Below the pieces are notes generated by a model. It saw only the letters and a program-made list of their open reading frames with translations. It did not search any database and was not told the origin of the DNA. Positions 26,891 to 36,496 of a stretch of DNA of 64,000 nucleotides are shown in pieces. The DNA is taken from assembly GCF_013426915.1 (NCBI RefSeq), contig NZ_AP023179.1, positions 124,001 through 188,000 on the forward strand. The letters are read 5' to 3'. This stretch comes from Paraburkholderia sp. PGU19. Lineage in GTDB: Bacteria; Pseudomonadota; Gammaproteobacteria; Burkholderiales; Burkholderiaceae. Both the position numbers and the translations under genes were made by a program. Within the stretch, counting starts at the first letter, position 1, and the number at the start of each line of letters is the position of its first letter.

Positions 26891-28840
26891 TTACTTGCGT
26901 TGTTTTGGGTAACAAGACGGACATTTCTTGTGGCCGTTGCAGCGCGAATCGACGCGCGCTCGCCAAACGTGCGAAGGATCAATCTTGCACTGCCACCAAG
27001 CGGTTCGGCCGCTTCCAGGCAGCACGGAGTCGGCGGCCCGGTTGTTCAGGTCGGGATGCCATTCACGGGCCAGATCCGGGCGCGTCGCAGCCAAGGACCT
27101 CTTGGGGTCGGTCTTCTTGCCATTGCAATACGGGCAGCCCGATCCCAACCGAGTACGATTCTTTACGGAAGCAGACCATTCATGGCTTGGATCTGCTGGG
27201 CATCGCCACCATACGACCTTGTGGCTCCCTTTTCCTACTTCCTCAGGGCAAAGCGGAAAGTTCTTTTCGTAATGCCATTGGCTGGCGACTTGGGGAGCCA
27301 GGCTGGCGAGGGAATTTTCCGGGGTGATCTTCCTGTTGCTGCATATGGGGCAGCCGCACCCGCTGACTCGGCTAAGAACGGTAGCCTCCCACTCGTGCTT
27401 TGAGTTATTCTTGCAGAGCCACCAATATTTCTTTGCAGTGCCAGGCGCAATCCGCAACGGATGCTTATCACCATTTTTGATTGGGTGGAACTCCCGTGCA
27501 AGCTGAGGATAAAGATGCCAGAGCGAGTCCCCTGGCAGGACAACGCGTCGGGCGCAATACGTACAGCCCTTTCCCTGAACACGACCTTTGACAGAGCCTA
27601 GGTAGGCGCCGTGACGCTCGCATCGCCAGAACACCTTTATGTCGCTATTTGGAGCGACGTTGGCCGGGGACAGGCGCCCATTCTTTTCGACATCCAAGAT
27701 CGCAGCGATTTCGGGATACAGGTCCTGAAGGGACTTGCCGGGCAAAGGGCCGGGGAGAGCTGAACATAGGTCGACGTATGCTTGGTCGGCGGCAAACTGA
27801 ACGCGATTAAGGTATTTTTCGATGGCTCGCTTGTGTTTGGTAGGTAGTGCGACAGTACGCAGCAGCGAGAGTAGCCGCTGGATATCTTGAACGGACAAGT
27901 CGCTCCTTTCGTCGATTGGTAAGCTTGTACCAATCTTGGGCAATGAACGATCCCGGATTCGCACCACGCGATAGCCGAGTTTTATAAAGGTTTTAGTGTT
28001 GGCGCGATCTTTCTCGACCTTGTTGGCGTGATACCGCTTTCCGTCGTATTGCACGGCGACACGTAGCGACGGGATCAGCAGATCTGCTTCCAAATGCGCT
28101 CCGATTTTTTCTCGGTGAAGGATGTCATGAAATATCGTACGGAGTTCGCAGAAGCACCGGATTTCGGCCCTGGACGACTGTCTCGTGCACTTCGGACAGC
28201 CGCTTCCCAGGTGGTGGCGGCTCTGGACAGTGGCTTGCCATTCGTGCCTGTACCGGCAGAGCCACCACACCATCGCGTCGCTGCCGAGCGTTACATCAGT
28301 TGGGCGGAGTGTTCCATTTTTCTCAGGGTGCCAATCTTCGGCTAGGTCAGGCCGCAATGCGGTCAGAGAACGTCCCGGTGAAATGTAATACCCCCTGCAA
28401 TAAGGGCAGCCATTGCCTCGCGCGCGCGATTTCACCGTGGCCAGCCATTCGTGGTCTTGTTCACAAATCCAATAAACCTTTTTGTGACTACCGGACGTAA
28501 CGTCTGTCGCGCACAGTTCGCCGTTCTTGGAAGGGTGCCATTGAGCCGCAAGACTAGGGTGAGTCGTAACAAGGCAGTTGCTCACATCGACCTTACGGCC
28601 CGCGCAGTACGGGCAACCGGTTTCCCCGTAGAAACGATTGGAAGGCGACGCCGGCCAGCAGTGCTTGGCGTTGTCCTTGCAGCGCCACCACACCTTACGA
28701 TCAGAACCGAGCGTCAAGTCCGAAGGACAGAGATCCCCGTTGAGCTCGCGATCCCATTCGGGCAAGAAATCCGGATTGGCCGCAGCAAGAGTTGGCTGCG
28801 AGTAACGGATGCGACGCTTCTCGCTTTTCCTCGCGCCCAT
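26891..28840 (-). CDS. Seven-repeat treble-clef zinc-finger protein (DUF4379-like) with central PD-(D/E)XK/Vsr-type nuclease domain
   Basis: 649 residues from ATG 28840; a TTG at 28918 would add 26 unlikely residues. Three zinc repeats (~10-205) and four more (~375-649) share the pattern P.LA.(E/Q)WHP.KNG..., WWxC...HEW and CP(Y/K/I)C. Between them (~225-310) EADLLIPSLRVAVQYDGKRY and a following GYRVVRIRD match the catalytic core of Vsr/DUF559-type nucleases (D, then Q/E-x-D, then R-I-R). The symmetric zinc arrays probably bind DNA and the core cuts it. It is divergent from an XRE regulator over a perfect operator, and it sits next to restriction genes: a likely defence effector, not a named system that I know. 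Confidence 0.75.
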   Translation of the reverse strand: MGARKSEKRRIRYSQPTLAAANPDFLPEWDRELNGDLCPSDLTLGSDRKVWWRCKDNAKHCWPASPSNRFYGETGCPYCAGRKVDVSNCLVTTHPSLAAQWHPSKNGELCATDVTSGSHKKVYWICEQDHEWLATVKSRARGNGCPYCRGYYISPGRSLTALRPDLAEDWHPEKNGTLRPTDVTLGSDAMVWWLCRYRHEWQATVQSRHHLGSGCPKCTRQSSRAEIRCFCELRTIFHDILHREKIGAHLEADLLIPSLRVAVQYDGKRYHANKVEKDRANTKTFIKLGYRVVRIRDRSLPKIGTSLPIDERSDLSVQDIQRLLSLLRTVALPTKHKRAIEKYLNRVQFAADQAYVDLCSALPGPLPGKSLQDLYPEIAAILDVEKNGRLSPANVAPNSDIKVFWRCERHGAYLGSVKGRVQGKGCTYCARRVVLPGDSLWHLYPQLAREFHPIKNGDKHPLRIAPGTAKKYWWLCKNNSKHEWEATVLSRVSGCGCPICSNRKITPENSLASLAPQVASQWHYEKNFPLCPEEVGKGSHKVVWWRCPADPSHEWSASVKNRTRLGSGCPYCNGKKTDPKRSLAATRPDLAREWHPDLNNRAADSVLPGSGRTAWWQCKIDPSHVWRARVDSRCNGHKKCPSCYPKQRK

Positions 28841-28923
28841 GACAGTTGCCCGACATTCCCAATAGCCAGCAGTGAACAGAGACAGTCCTGACCCGCGTCC
28901 GTGATCGGGCCCCTTCAATCCTA

Positions 28924-28942
28924 TTTTGGGATTATCCCAAAA
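28924..28942. promoter_or_regulatory. Perfect operator between the zinc-finger/nuclease gene and the XRE gene
   Basis: TTTTGGGAT-T-ATCCCAAAA is a perfect 9-bp inverted repeat with a single-base centre. It lies 42 bp before the XRE start and 83 bp before the divergent nuclease start. The size and form fit an XRE dimer operator controlling both genes. Confidence 0.7.
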
Positions 28943-28984
28943 CAGGTTTACTTACTCAAGGCTCCCGTTTCTTGGTCAGCCTTG

Positions 28985-29212
28985 GTGAAATCCACGAATA
29001 CTCCGGAATACCGTGTGGTACTTGGTCGCCTCGTCACAGCAAGGAAAGCGAGCGGGCTCAGTCAAGCGGAATTGGCGTCGCGCCTCGGACGTCCGCAGTC
29101 GTACATTGCGAAAATCGAGATCGGTGAGCGCCGAATCGACGTGGTTGAATTTTTAGAACTTGCCCGAGTCTTGGGCGTTAGCCCGGCGAGCGTTCTGGAA
29201 AACCTCTGCTAG
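28985..29212 (+). CDS. XRE/Cro-family helix-turn-helix regulator
   Basis: About 75 residues from GTG 28985 (the frame is open further upstream through the operator, so a longer form is unlikely). The HTH reads VTARKASGLSQAELASRLGRPQSYIAKIEIGERRIDVVEFLELARVLGV, cited here by its key parts SQAELASRLG and SYIAKIE. It is the compact single-domain type found as repressors of toxin, restriction (C-protein) and defence genes. Divergent from the zinc-finger/nuclease gene with a shared perfect operator, it probably represses both and limits nuclease level. Confidence 0.85.
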   Translation: MKSTNTPEYRVVLGRLVTARKASGLSQAELASRLGRPQSYIAKIEIGERRIDVVEFLELARVLGVSPASVLENLC

Positions 29213-29701
29213 CGCGGGGACGAACAATCGGTCGTTCATTCAGTTGGCGAATTGTTCTGAGAGGTCGACGGTAGTCATGGTCGGCCAGCTGCTTCATCAC
29301 GCGTACATCGTGCATTCAACGGGCAATTTGCTTGGGAAGGAGCGGTGAAACGCGGAATGGGTCGAGGACGGCAACCACACCGGATATACAGCCGTCCGTC
29401 TCGGCGTATATGAGGCTCGCTGTGCAGCCGTTGCCTCTGCGCTGCAGTAGGGATCGACACTGATCCGTGAGGCACACGCGATAGGTAGCCTGTGATCCCC
29501 CGAACTAAACCTTGCGAAAGCTCGCACTGCGCCGAGACGGCCAACTTAGGCCCTCGTGATGAAGGCACTGTACTGGTCTAAGTGCGATTGAGGATATTCG
29601 TCTCCGGTAGCAGAATGTAGCTTGAGGGAGTGATAGAAATGCATCCACGGACGTAAGACAGCCCGCCACCTTTGTTCGTAGCGTGGCAGGAGGAGGAAAC
29701 G
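29213..29701. other. Gene-free stretch, possible decayed sequence
   Basis: About 490 bp with no supported gene. One short frame near 29355-29450 (EDGNHTGYTAVRLGVYEARC) reads like the end of a lost protein, bounded by stops on both sides. No repeat or RNA is recognised. Confidence 0.35.
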
Positions 29702-29884
29702 ATGCCAAAGGTAGAACGAATCGACACTGCACGAATGGACCGCCTGGAGCGTGTCGAGCTGGACCGTCACGAGTCGGTGCTTGAGAGGCTGGACGAGATA
29801 GCAGACCGCATCGACAGATTGGAATCTGTCGCGTCGCTGGTGCTGGCGCATGTCAGCACGGCGCGGGTTGGGCGACTGGATTGA
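29702..29884 (+). CDS. Small coiled-coil hypothetical protein
   Basis: 60 residues from ATG 29702, with an excellent ribosome site (GGAGGAGG, 8 bases upstream), which makes it likely to be real. The sequence is almost wholly helical and heptad-like (RMDRLERVELDRHESVLERLDEIADRIDRLE). No family is recognised. It may be an oligomerising partner or antitoxin-like protein; position between the XRE and restriction genes suggests island cargo, nothing more. Confidence 0.6.
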   Translation: MPKVERIDTARMDRLERVELDRHESVLERLDEIADRIDRLESVASLVLAHVSTARVGRLD

Positions 29885-30003
29885 GCGAGCATTTGCTTAC
29901 TGCAACGATCAATGTATTGGAGCGTGAGTTCCGCCGCCTGCGGGCATTCGTCGGCACTTAATAGTCTTGCGCTGATTGGGGACGAATATTCGCTCGTCTA
30001 TGT

Positions 30004-30215
30004 GTCTGTGTTGTCAGTGCCACGAACGTGTTGAGGAATCTGGTACTGCAAGATCCTGGGACTGTTTTAATGCCCGAACATCCGAAAAGCGCTGACAACA
30101 CTGACACACTCATGCGTGACCCGAGGTAGGTACGTTGACAGCCGTGTCGCAATCTAACCACCACCGAGTTAGCACACGAGCGCGTACGTCAAGCAACTCT
30201 ATCTCATGATAGAAA
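30004..30215. repeat. Degenerate second copy of the 26340-26545 module
   Basis: TGTGTTGTCAGTG (30007-30019) and CTGACAACACTGAC (30092-30105) repeat the inverted arms with nearly the same spacing. The following DNA matches the leader and start of the 26526 gene (GCGTACGTCAAGCAA versus GCGTACATCAAGCAA) but its start codon is ACG. A decayed duplication is the best reading. The rest of 29885-30467 holds no supported gene. Confidence 0.6.
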
Positions 30216-30467
30216 TCCGTCTTCCGGCCACATCGTGATTTCAGCAACATACATGCCTCAGAAGTTTCCGCCGCCTGAAAATGAACCGCTAGACGGTGTT
30301 GCCAATGCACTGACCGTGCAGTTTCGCCGGGCTTTAGAGTTACCGCGATTGAGGCGGTAGTCTGCTGCCGATTCTGTGGACAGCGGGTTCAGATTATCCG
30401 GATTGCTCCACACCGTAGCAACCATCGTCTCCGGCCCCACTGCACATTCGTTGCTCCGCATTCGATC

Positions 30468-33400
30468 CTACGAGTGCTTAGCCACAATATCGTGAATCTG
30501 ACCAGGCGCAAACGCCACGTCCCAGCACCAAACGCCAAACCCACCCCGTTGATTCACTCCTGTCACCCACGCATCCAGCGCAGAGCGCTTTGCGCGGTTC
30601 TGCGCATCATCTTCGCCCTTGATTTCCAATACCAGCGTTTTACCATTGGCCAGCCGGATAAGAAAGTCGGGCAGATAGCGGCGGCGGGACCCGTTCCACA
30701 TGTACCGGATCTGAAAACCCAAGTGATCGTTCTTGACGTAGGCAAATACCTGAGTTGACCCCTCGAACACGTTGGCAGCGTAGCCCTCCCAAGCGCTATC
30801 ACCGACGATGCGGCTGACTTGGGATTTCCGCGTCGGCAAGTTCGGCTTGGTTGTGTACCAGGTCCGCATGTCTCGGGTCGAGCCGATGGGCGAATCCTCA
30901 TCAAACACCAACTCCACACGCTCCACGTGGTTCTCGAACACATGCCGCAATAGGTGCTGGACAATCGTATCTACGTTCAACGTCATGAGGATACGCTTGC
31001 GAAGCGGTTCGGCGTGGAATTGGCTTGGAACTTGCAATTTAGCCGAGGCAATGAACTGCTCAACGATGCGTACCAGCTGGAACGTCAGGTATTCTGGTTG
31101 ACCGCTGAAGTTCGACTTCATCTGCTCGAAAGCTTTTCGTGCGGCCAGGAACACTAGGCGTTGCAGGCGAAATTCTTCGTCCAATCTTTCGAGATTGATG
31201 CTATGGATCTGATCCCAGCCCGTTGCGCCGCTGAGTGCTGGTGCGATGTCGGCGGAGATAAGCGTTTCTTCCGGCTTCAAGATCAAGTCGTCCACGGAAT
31301 CCCAGCGGATGTCTAACACCGGTTTCACCACTGGATCGACGCGCAGCACATTCGGCCAGCGGATTTCCAACGCATTACGCTCTGGTAGAGATTGGACCTC
31401 GAAACTCTGCTTCGGTGGGGGAGGCGAGACGCCTTCGCTATCGTCATTCTGGAAAATTGACAACGGCACACCGAATACGTTGACGTATTCCGGCATGAAG
31501 AGGCCGTTTTGGTCGGTCTCATAGCTGACGCGACGCAAACCACGCCCGATGACCTGCTCGCACAGGAGCTGGCTTGTGAAGGCCCGCAATCCCATAATAT
31601 GGGTCACGTTTTTGGCGTCCCATCCCTCCGAGAGCATCGCCACCGAAATCACGGACTGTAGACGCTGCCCTACCTTGCCACGCTTACCGACGTTGTCCAC
31701 AATTTCGCGCAGCAGTTCCTCCTTATTTAGGTCCAGCAACTGCGCCTCGACATCAGAGGATAGCCCTGCCGCACGGACAATTTCATGCAGGCGAACTTCA
31801 TAGTCTTTTGCACTAGAGAAGTAATCACGCTGCTCTTTTAGAATCGAAACGTTGTTGAAGAGCCACTCTTCAATTTTCGCGTTTGGCCATTTCCGGATTT
31901 CAGAGAGCTCGCGAGCAGATTTGGCGCACAACTCGGCGAGAATTGAGAGTTTGTCAGCCACCCTCTTGGCGGCCTTGTAGCGAGCCTTCTGCGCATCAGT
32001 CTTGCATAGAGCATTTACGATCGCGGCCATCTTGTCTTTGGCCAACGAGTCAAGGGTGGCCGTTTCGCCTATCTCGGCCTTCTCCAGCACACGCGAATCT
32101 ACCCGCAGTGTCTTATCGGGGGCCTTGAGCTCGGGCCACAGTACGTCACCCCGAGTAAAGTAGTACTCAATACGCGCGGCCGTTTCAGTACGGTTGCATA
32201 CCGTCAGCATCACCGGTGGCGGCGCCGTCCGATCAGTTTCGGCCCACGCCTCAGCAGTTTTCCGCCAGTCTGCCCCAAGCAACGTGTAGGCATCCTGCAC
32301 GAGCTTCGGCAATGCCTCGTGCGGCTGCGCTGCTTTTCGGTTCAAATCGTCCTGAACTTCGGGCTCGCGGTAGAGATGGTAGAGCTTAGGCTTCAAGTCC
32401 TGGGCATTGGGAACGCTGCTGTCTCGCACCACGATGCGTGGGGTTTTAACCAAGCCGCCTTCGATGGCATCGTTTAGGCCAAAGTCAGAAACAATCCAGC
32501 CGAAAAGCGCTGCATCGGTATTGGTACGCCCCGAAGGTACAAAAGGGGTCGCCGAAAGATCGAAACACCGAGCAATACCGCGGGTCTTGTGCAGCCTGTC
32601 TAGTCCCTCGACCCATCGCGTGGCCTCGTCTAGGTCTAGCCCAAACTCCTCAGCGTCCTTCTTGCTGATCTTGTTTTCTGGCCGCTGACGGTAAGCATGA
32701 TGGGCCTCGTCGTTGATTATGGCGATGTTCTTATAGCTTGCGAGTTTGCCTAAGATTCGGCGGGTAAAAGCCTCGTCGCTTTCAACGCCTTTTTTGACCA
32801 CCGATCGTTCGGGTTCCTTAAGGGGCATCAACGCATGCCAGTTCTCAATCAGCAACTCGACTTGATTGAGCTTGTGGCGTAATGCTGAGCTTGGGCACAG
32901 GCCGAAGGCATCGTAATAGTTTTCAGGGTGCGCAGGCTGCAGGACTTGCAGGCGCTCGCGTACGGTCAGGCCTGGAGCAACAATGAAGATGGCTCGGGAA
33001 AAATCCTTGTTGCGTTTGGGATAGGCCAACGCGTTTAATACCTGCCACGTAATGATCATGGCCATCACGGTGGTCTTTCCGCTGCCAGTGGCCATCTTGT
33101 TGCAGATGCGCTCCCACAGCCCCCCATCACTTTCAAGGTAAATGCCTTGTTTGAAATCTGCTGCCGCCTCCACCCACCAGATCAGTGTTTCGATGGCTTC
33201 TAGTTGGCAGAAGTAGAACGGCAAAGTGCGAGCGGCGCGGTCATGCCAATGCGCAAGAAGCTCTCGCGTCACGGTGGTAATGCCCGGGTACTCTGCCTCA
33301 CGCCATGCGTCGACACGTTCACGCACGCGGTTGACGAAATCCAATGACACGCTGCGGCTGCGATTTTCTCGGGTATCAACTACTTCATAGGCGGCTGGAC

Positions 33401-33491
33401 GGCGGCCGTCGATCAGTTCGAGTTGTGAGCCGTTTAGTTGACGCCAATAGCGCTGCGGGCGCTCGTAGGGTGAGTTAATAATGAGCGACAT
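30468..33491 (-). CDS. Type III-like restriction subunit (Res): DEAD/DEAH helicase-nuclease
   Basis: 1007 residues starting four bases after the mod stop, so one operon. Superfamily 2 helicase motifs: Walker A MATGSGKTTVM (~130-142), DEAH-box in INDEAHHAYR (~265), motif III DLSATPF, and motif VI QVIGRGLRR (~645). The C-terminus has a PD-(D/E)XK nuclease core: LPDFLIRLANGK then VLEIKGED, complete with D, E and K. It resembles the Res of type III systems (and the family named after BPTD_3080, from memory). With Mod it translocates or loops along DNA and cleaves unmodified DNA. All key residues are present. Confidence 0.9.
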   Translation of the reverse strand: MSLIINSPYERPQRYWRQLNGSQLELIDGRRPAAYEVVDTRENRSRSVSLDFVNRVRERVDAWREAEYPGITTVTRELLAHWHDRAARTLPFYFCQLEAIETLIWWVEAAADFKQGIYLESDGGLWERICNKMATGSGKTTVMAMIITWQVLNALAYPKRNKDFSRAIFIVAPGLTVRERLQVLQPAHPENYYDAFGLCPSSALRHKLNQVELLIENWHALMPLKEPERSVVKKGVESDEAFTRRILGKLASYKNIAIINDEAHHAYRQRPENKISKKDAEEFGLDLDEATRWVEGLDRLHKTRGIARCFDLSATPFVPSGRTNTDAALFGWIVSDFGLNDAIEGGLVKTPRIVVRDSSVPNAQDLKPKLYHLYREPEVQDDLNRKAAQPHEALPKLVQDAYTLLGADWRKTAEAWAETDRTAPPPVMLTVCNRTETAARIEYYFTRGDVLWPELKAPDKTLRVDSRVLEKAEIGETATLDSLAKDKMAAIVNALCKTDAQKARYKAAKRVADKLSILAELCAKSARELSEIRKWPNAKIEEWLFNNVSILKEQRDYFSSAKDYEVRLHEIVRAAGLSSDVEAQLLDLNKEELLREIVDNVGKRGKVGQRLQSVISVAMLSEGWDAKNVTHIMGLRAFTSQLLCEQVIGRGLRRVSYETDQNGLFMPEYVNVFGVPLSIFQNDDSEGVSPPPPKQSFEVQSLPERNALEIRWPNVLRVDPVVKPVLDIRWDSVDDLILKPEETLISADIAPALSGATGWDQIHSINLERLDEEFRLQRLVFLAARKAFEQMKSNFSGQPEYLTFQLVRIVEQFIASAKLQVPSQFHAEPLRKRILMTLNVDTIVQHLLRHVFENHVERVELVFDEDSPIGSTRDMRTWYTTKPNLPTRKSQVSRIVGDSAWEGYAANVFEGSTQVFAYVKNDHLGFQIRYMWNGSRRRYLPDFLIRLANGKTLVLEIKGEDDAQNRAKRSALDAWVTGVNQRGGFGVWCWDVAFAPGQIHDIVAKHS

Positions 33492-33495
33492 GACT

Positions 33496-36480
33496 TCAAT
33501 CCAACTCGATTACTTTTAGTGACTCGATGCCCCGATCATCGACAAGCTTCACGGCAATCTTACGGTTTTCACCAGCCGCGAAGGGTAGGCTCACCGTGCC
33601 GTGCAGCTGGTCGAGCTTGGACTCGTCCAATTCCGCCTTGATGTCTTTCGTTAGCTTGTACCAACCATCCTTGGCACCGGCCATCGGGAAGAAAATCTGG
33701 CGCGGAAAAAGACTGCGCTCGTCGTAGTTCGTATCCAACGACCAAGCGGCGATCTTGCTCTTCCCGCCGCTGACCAGCTCTCCCTTGCTGGGATCGAAGT
33801 AGTCAAAGCCGTGAACTTCGACCTGGTAAAGGTCGTCCTTCCGCTTCTTTACAGTGATTTCAGGCTGACCCATCAACCAGAAGCTCTGATTGCTGCTGCG
33901 TGCCTTCTTCAAGTCCTCGGTAAGCAAATCGGTGTTCATGTATGCCTTTAGCGCAATGATGCCTTTAGTAGCATCAATGTCCTTGGATGCCTCAGGGTCA
34001 AAGGAGAAAGCACAGAACACTATCATCTTTGGACGGGGGAACAAGTCACCTGCCTCGCGCATGGCTAGTTCCACCTGCCGCTGCTCCAGTGCGGCGTACT
34101 CAGGGCCGAAGCTCACAACCACCCGTTCACCCGTGTCCTTGACATGACCACTGCAATGCAGATTGCGTGTGTCGGGCAAGGTCTCTAGCTCGGAAAACTC
34201 GAGCCGTTGTCCATGCTTCCCGCGTATGCCAGTTTTCAGCAATTCGTCGCGCCAACTATGTTGGCGTTGCGACTCGCCGCTGCGAGCGATGGCTGCGTCG
34301 GCCTCTTGCGCGGGTTGAGTTTCGTCCAGCGACAGTACAGTCGGGAATGGCACGGCTTCGATGGTGAAAGGGCCAGTGATGCGCAGCTTATCCCTCGAAA
34401 TAGACGGCTGGTCGAATAGCACCTCCTGATCGGCATGGGCGTCGATGGAGTCATTCATTTTTTTCTGCATCAGCTGCCGCGCGGCGTGAAATGCGTCAAA
34501 GGGCTCACGCACAGATGCCCTCCAACCTACGGAAAAGTCAAATGGGACTTCCCACTCCTGCAACGTATCGCCCTTCGTAAAGTCAAGAGTTTCGCCCTTG
34601 CGACTACCTCCGTCTACCTTGAAGGTGCCGTTACCCTTTAGCGCAGCATTTAGTTTGGTCAACGCCTGCTCGATGGCTGGATGAAACTGTTCCCAGATTT
34701 CATCGATCTCGGGATTGTTGGCAATGGATTTTAGAGTGACGTGTGGAATGGTCTTGTAGATGAACTCGCCCCTCAACCCTTCATGGGGATACTTGAGCTC
34801 AAAGTAGTTGAAGCCGGCGGTCATCAGACGCTGCTTCGCTAGCGTGATAGCAACGCGCGAGGTGTCACAGGTGATCCACCGACGGCCCCATTTCTCGGCG
34901 ACATGGGCGGTAGTTCCTGACCCGCAGGTTGGGTCAAGAACCAGGTCACCTGGCGCAGTGGTCATAAGCAAACAACGTTCGACGACCTTATCATTCGTCT
35001 GGACCACATATATTTTCCCCATGCCGCTTCCTGTAGCCGTGTCCGTCCACAGATTTGACAAGTACGAAGCAGGGAAATCATCCAGGTATCGAATGCTGTC
35101 AGTCCCGCTGGGTGCAATGCGACCCGCCTTGCGAAGACGTTCGAGATTTTCGGGCGGGAATCCCCACCAGCGGCCACCAGAGTCTACTGTCTTACCTTGA
35201 AACTCAAACGAATACTTCTGTCCTGGTCCAGGTTTCGTCATCAGAACATAGCGAAGCGGACGGACAACGTTCAAGTCATCTTCAGTACGGAGCGGTCGAA
35301 TCCGACCAGTATCTTCCTCTGCTAACCGGTACGCCCCAATATCTTCTGTTGGGTTTTTCTCGAGGAATATCTGACGATACTTCGTCTTATCACGATTTTT
35401 TCCGTACCAAATTATGTAATCGTTCCGTCTCGGCAATCCGACGGAACCGAGTGCCCCGGCCTTAACAAAAATAATATCGGCCACGAAGTTTCCATCTCCG
35501 AATACTTCGGATAATAGCTCTCGGACGTGATGTACGTTTTCCTCGGAAATCTGCACAAATATGCTGCCAGTTTCATGTAGTAGCTCTCTCGCAAGTAGCA
35601 ACCTATCCCGTAAATACGTGAGATATGAGTGAATGCCTAACTCCCAGGTATCACGGAACGCCTTGATCATCTCCGGTTCCTGGGTCAGGTCTTCGTCCTT
35701 CCTGTCCTTCACGTCGCGTTTGTTGACGAAGGGCTGAAAATTGCTGCCGTACTTGATGCCATATGGCGGGTCGATGTATATCGTCTGTACCTGCCCGGAG
35801 AGACTCTCTTTTTGCAGCAGCGAGTTCATTACTAGTAAAGAGTCGCCCGCTATCATTCGGTTCATCCAACCCCGGTCATGCTTGTAGAACTCGATCTCTT
35901 CACGCAACGGTAAAGGTTGCTCGAACCACGCACGAAACATGTCCTCTTGGGCGCTGACATTGCCCTTCTTCGCTGCCCGAACCTGTTTCTGAATCGCGGA
36001 AAGAATCGTTGCCGGATCGATGCGCTCATGTACATGCAGGCTGACAGTATCGACCTCGAAGCTGTTACGTTCTGCCTTGCCCGCCCAGTTCAGATAGGAC
36101 GAGGTTTGGCGCTTTAACTGCTCCAGCGCGGCGCGCATGCGTTCTTCGTTACCGCTGGCCAGCGCCTCATCGATCAGTTTTTCAGTCTGGGCGCGGCCAG
36201 AGTCAAACTGAAGCGCTGGATCGATATGTGGGTCGTATGCCCAAGTGGTCTTAGGCTGCTCCGGGTCCGTTTCAGGGGTCACTACCCCTACGTCTGGGTT
36301 GTTCTTACGCTTTTGCTCGTGCTGGTAGGCGATGATCTTGGCGCCATCGTCTCCCTTTTTTGCCTTGATCTCAGACTTGGCTTGAATAGCCTGTGCAAGG
36401 GTGATTTCCCCTTGCTTGGATTTAGGCATTTCGACGGGCTTTTCTTGAGCGGACAAGGTGAAGGATTCGGCATCCTGCAA
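33496..36480 (-). CDS. Type III-like DNA methyltransferase (Mod), N6-adenine beta class, main part
   Basis: About 994 residues from a TTG at 36480, but this is probably not the natural start (see the fragment upstream). Catalytic motif IV is DPPYGIKYG (~245) and the SAM-binding motif I is LDPTCGSGTTAHV (~545); this order, with a target-recognition region between, is the beta class used by type III Mod. The C-terminal ~350 residues lack recognisable catalysis and may contact Res. It methylates adenine in the recognition site and guides Res. The gap to res is four bases. Low-frequency codons and GC near 57% mark it as imported. Confidence 0.88.
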   Translation of the reverse strand: MQDAESFTLSAQEKPVEMPKSKQGEITLAQAIQAKSEIKAKKGDDGAKIIAYQHEQKRKNNPDVGVVTPETDPEQPKTTWAYDPHIDPALQFDSGRAQTEKLIDEALASGNEERMRAALEQLKRQTSSYLNWAGKAERNSFEVDTVSLHVHERIDPATILSAIQKQVRAAKKGNVSAQEDMFRAWFEQPLPLREEIEFYKHDRGWMNRMIAGDSLLVMNSLLQKESLSGQVQTIYIDPPYGIKYGSNFQPFVNKRDVKDRKDEDLTQEPEMIKAFRDTWELGIHSYLTYLRDRLLLARELLHETGSIFVQISEENVHHVRELLSEVFGDGNFVADIIFVKAGALGSVGLPRRNDYIIWYGKNRDKTKYRQIFLEKNPTEDIGAYRLAEEDTGRIRPLRTEDDLNVVRPLRYVLMTKPGPGQKYSFEFQGKTVDSGGRWWGFPPENLERLRKAGRIAPSGTDSIRYLDDFPASYLSNLWTDTATGSGMGKIYVVQTNDKVVERCLLMTTAPGDLVLDPTCGSGTTAHVAEKWGRRWITCDTSRVAITLAKQRLMTAGFNYFELKYPHEGLRGEFIYKTIPHVTLKSIANNPEIDEIWEQFHPAIEQALTKLNAALKGNGTFKVDGGSRKGETLDFTKGDTLQEWEVPFDFSVGWRASVREPFDAFHAARQLMQKKMNDSIDAHADQEVLFDQPSISRDKLRITGPFTIEAVPFPTVLSLDETQPAQEADAAIARSGESQRQHSWRDELLKTGIRGKHGQRLEFSELETLPDTRNLHCSGHVKDTGERVVVSFGPEYAALEQRQVELAMREAGDLFPRPKMIVFCAFSFDPEASKDIDATKGIIALKAYMNTDLLTEDLKKARSSNQSFWLMGQPEITVKKRKDDLYQVEVHGFDYFDPSKGELVSGGKSKIAAWSLDTNYDERSLFPRQIFFPMAGAKDGWYKLTKDIKAELDESKLDQLHGTVSLPFAAGENRKIAVKLVDDRGIESLKVIELD

Positions 36481-36496
36481 CGCTCGGGCGACTGAG

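Noticed and set aside
30253..30360. 35-codon frame (starts MPQKFPPPENEP)
   Set aside because: No ribosome site, lies just after a decayed duplication, too short to support.
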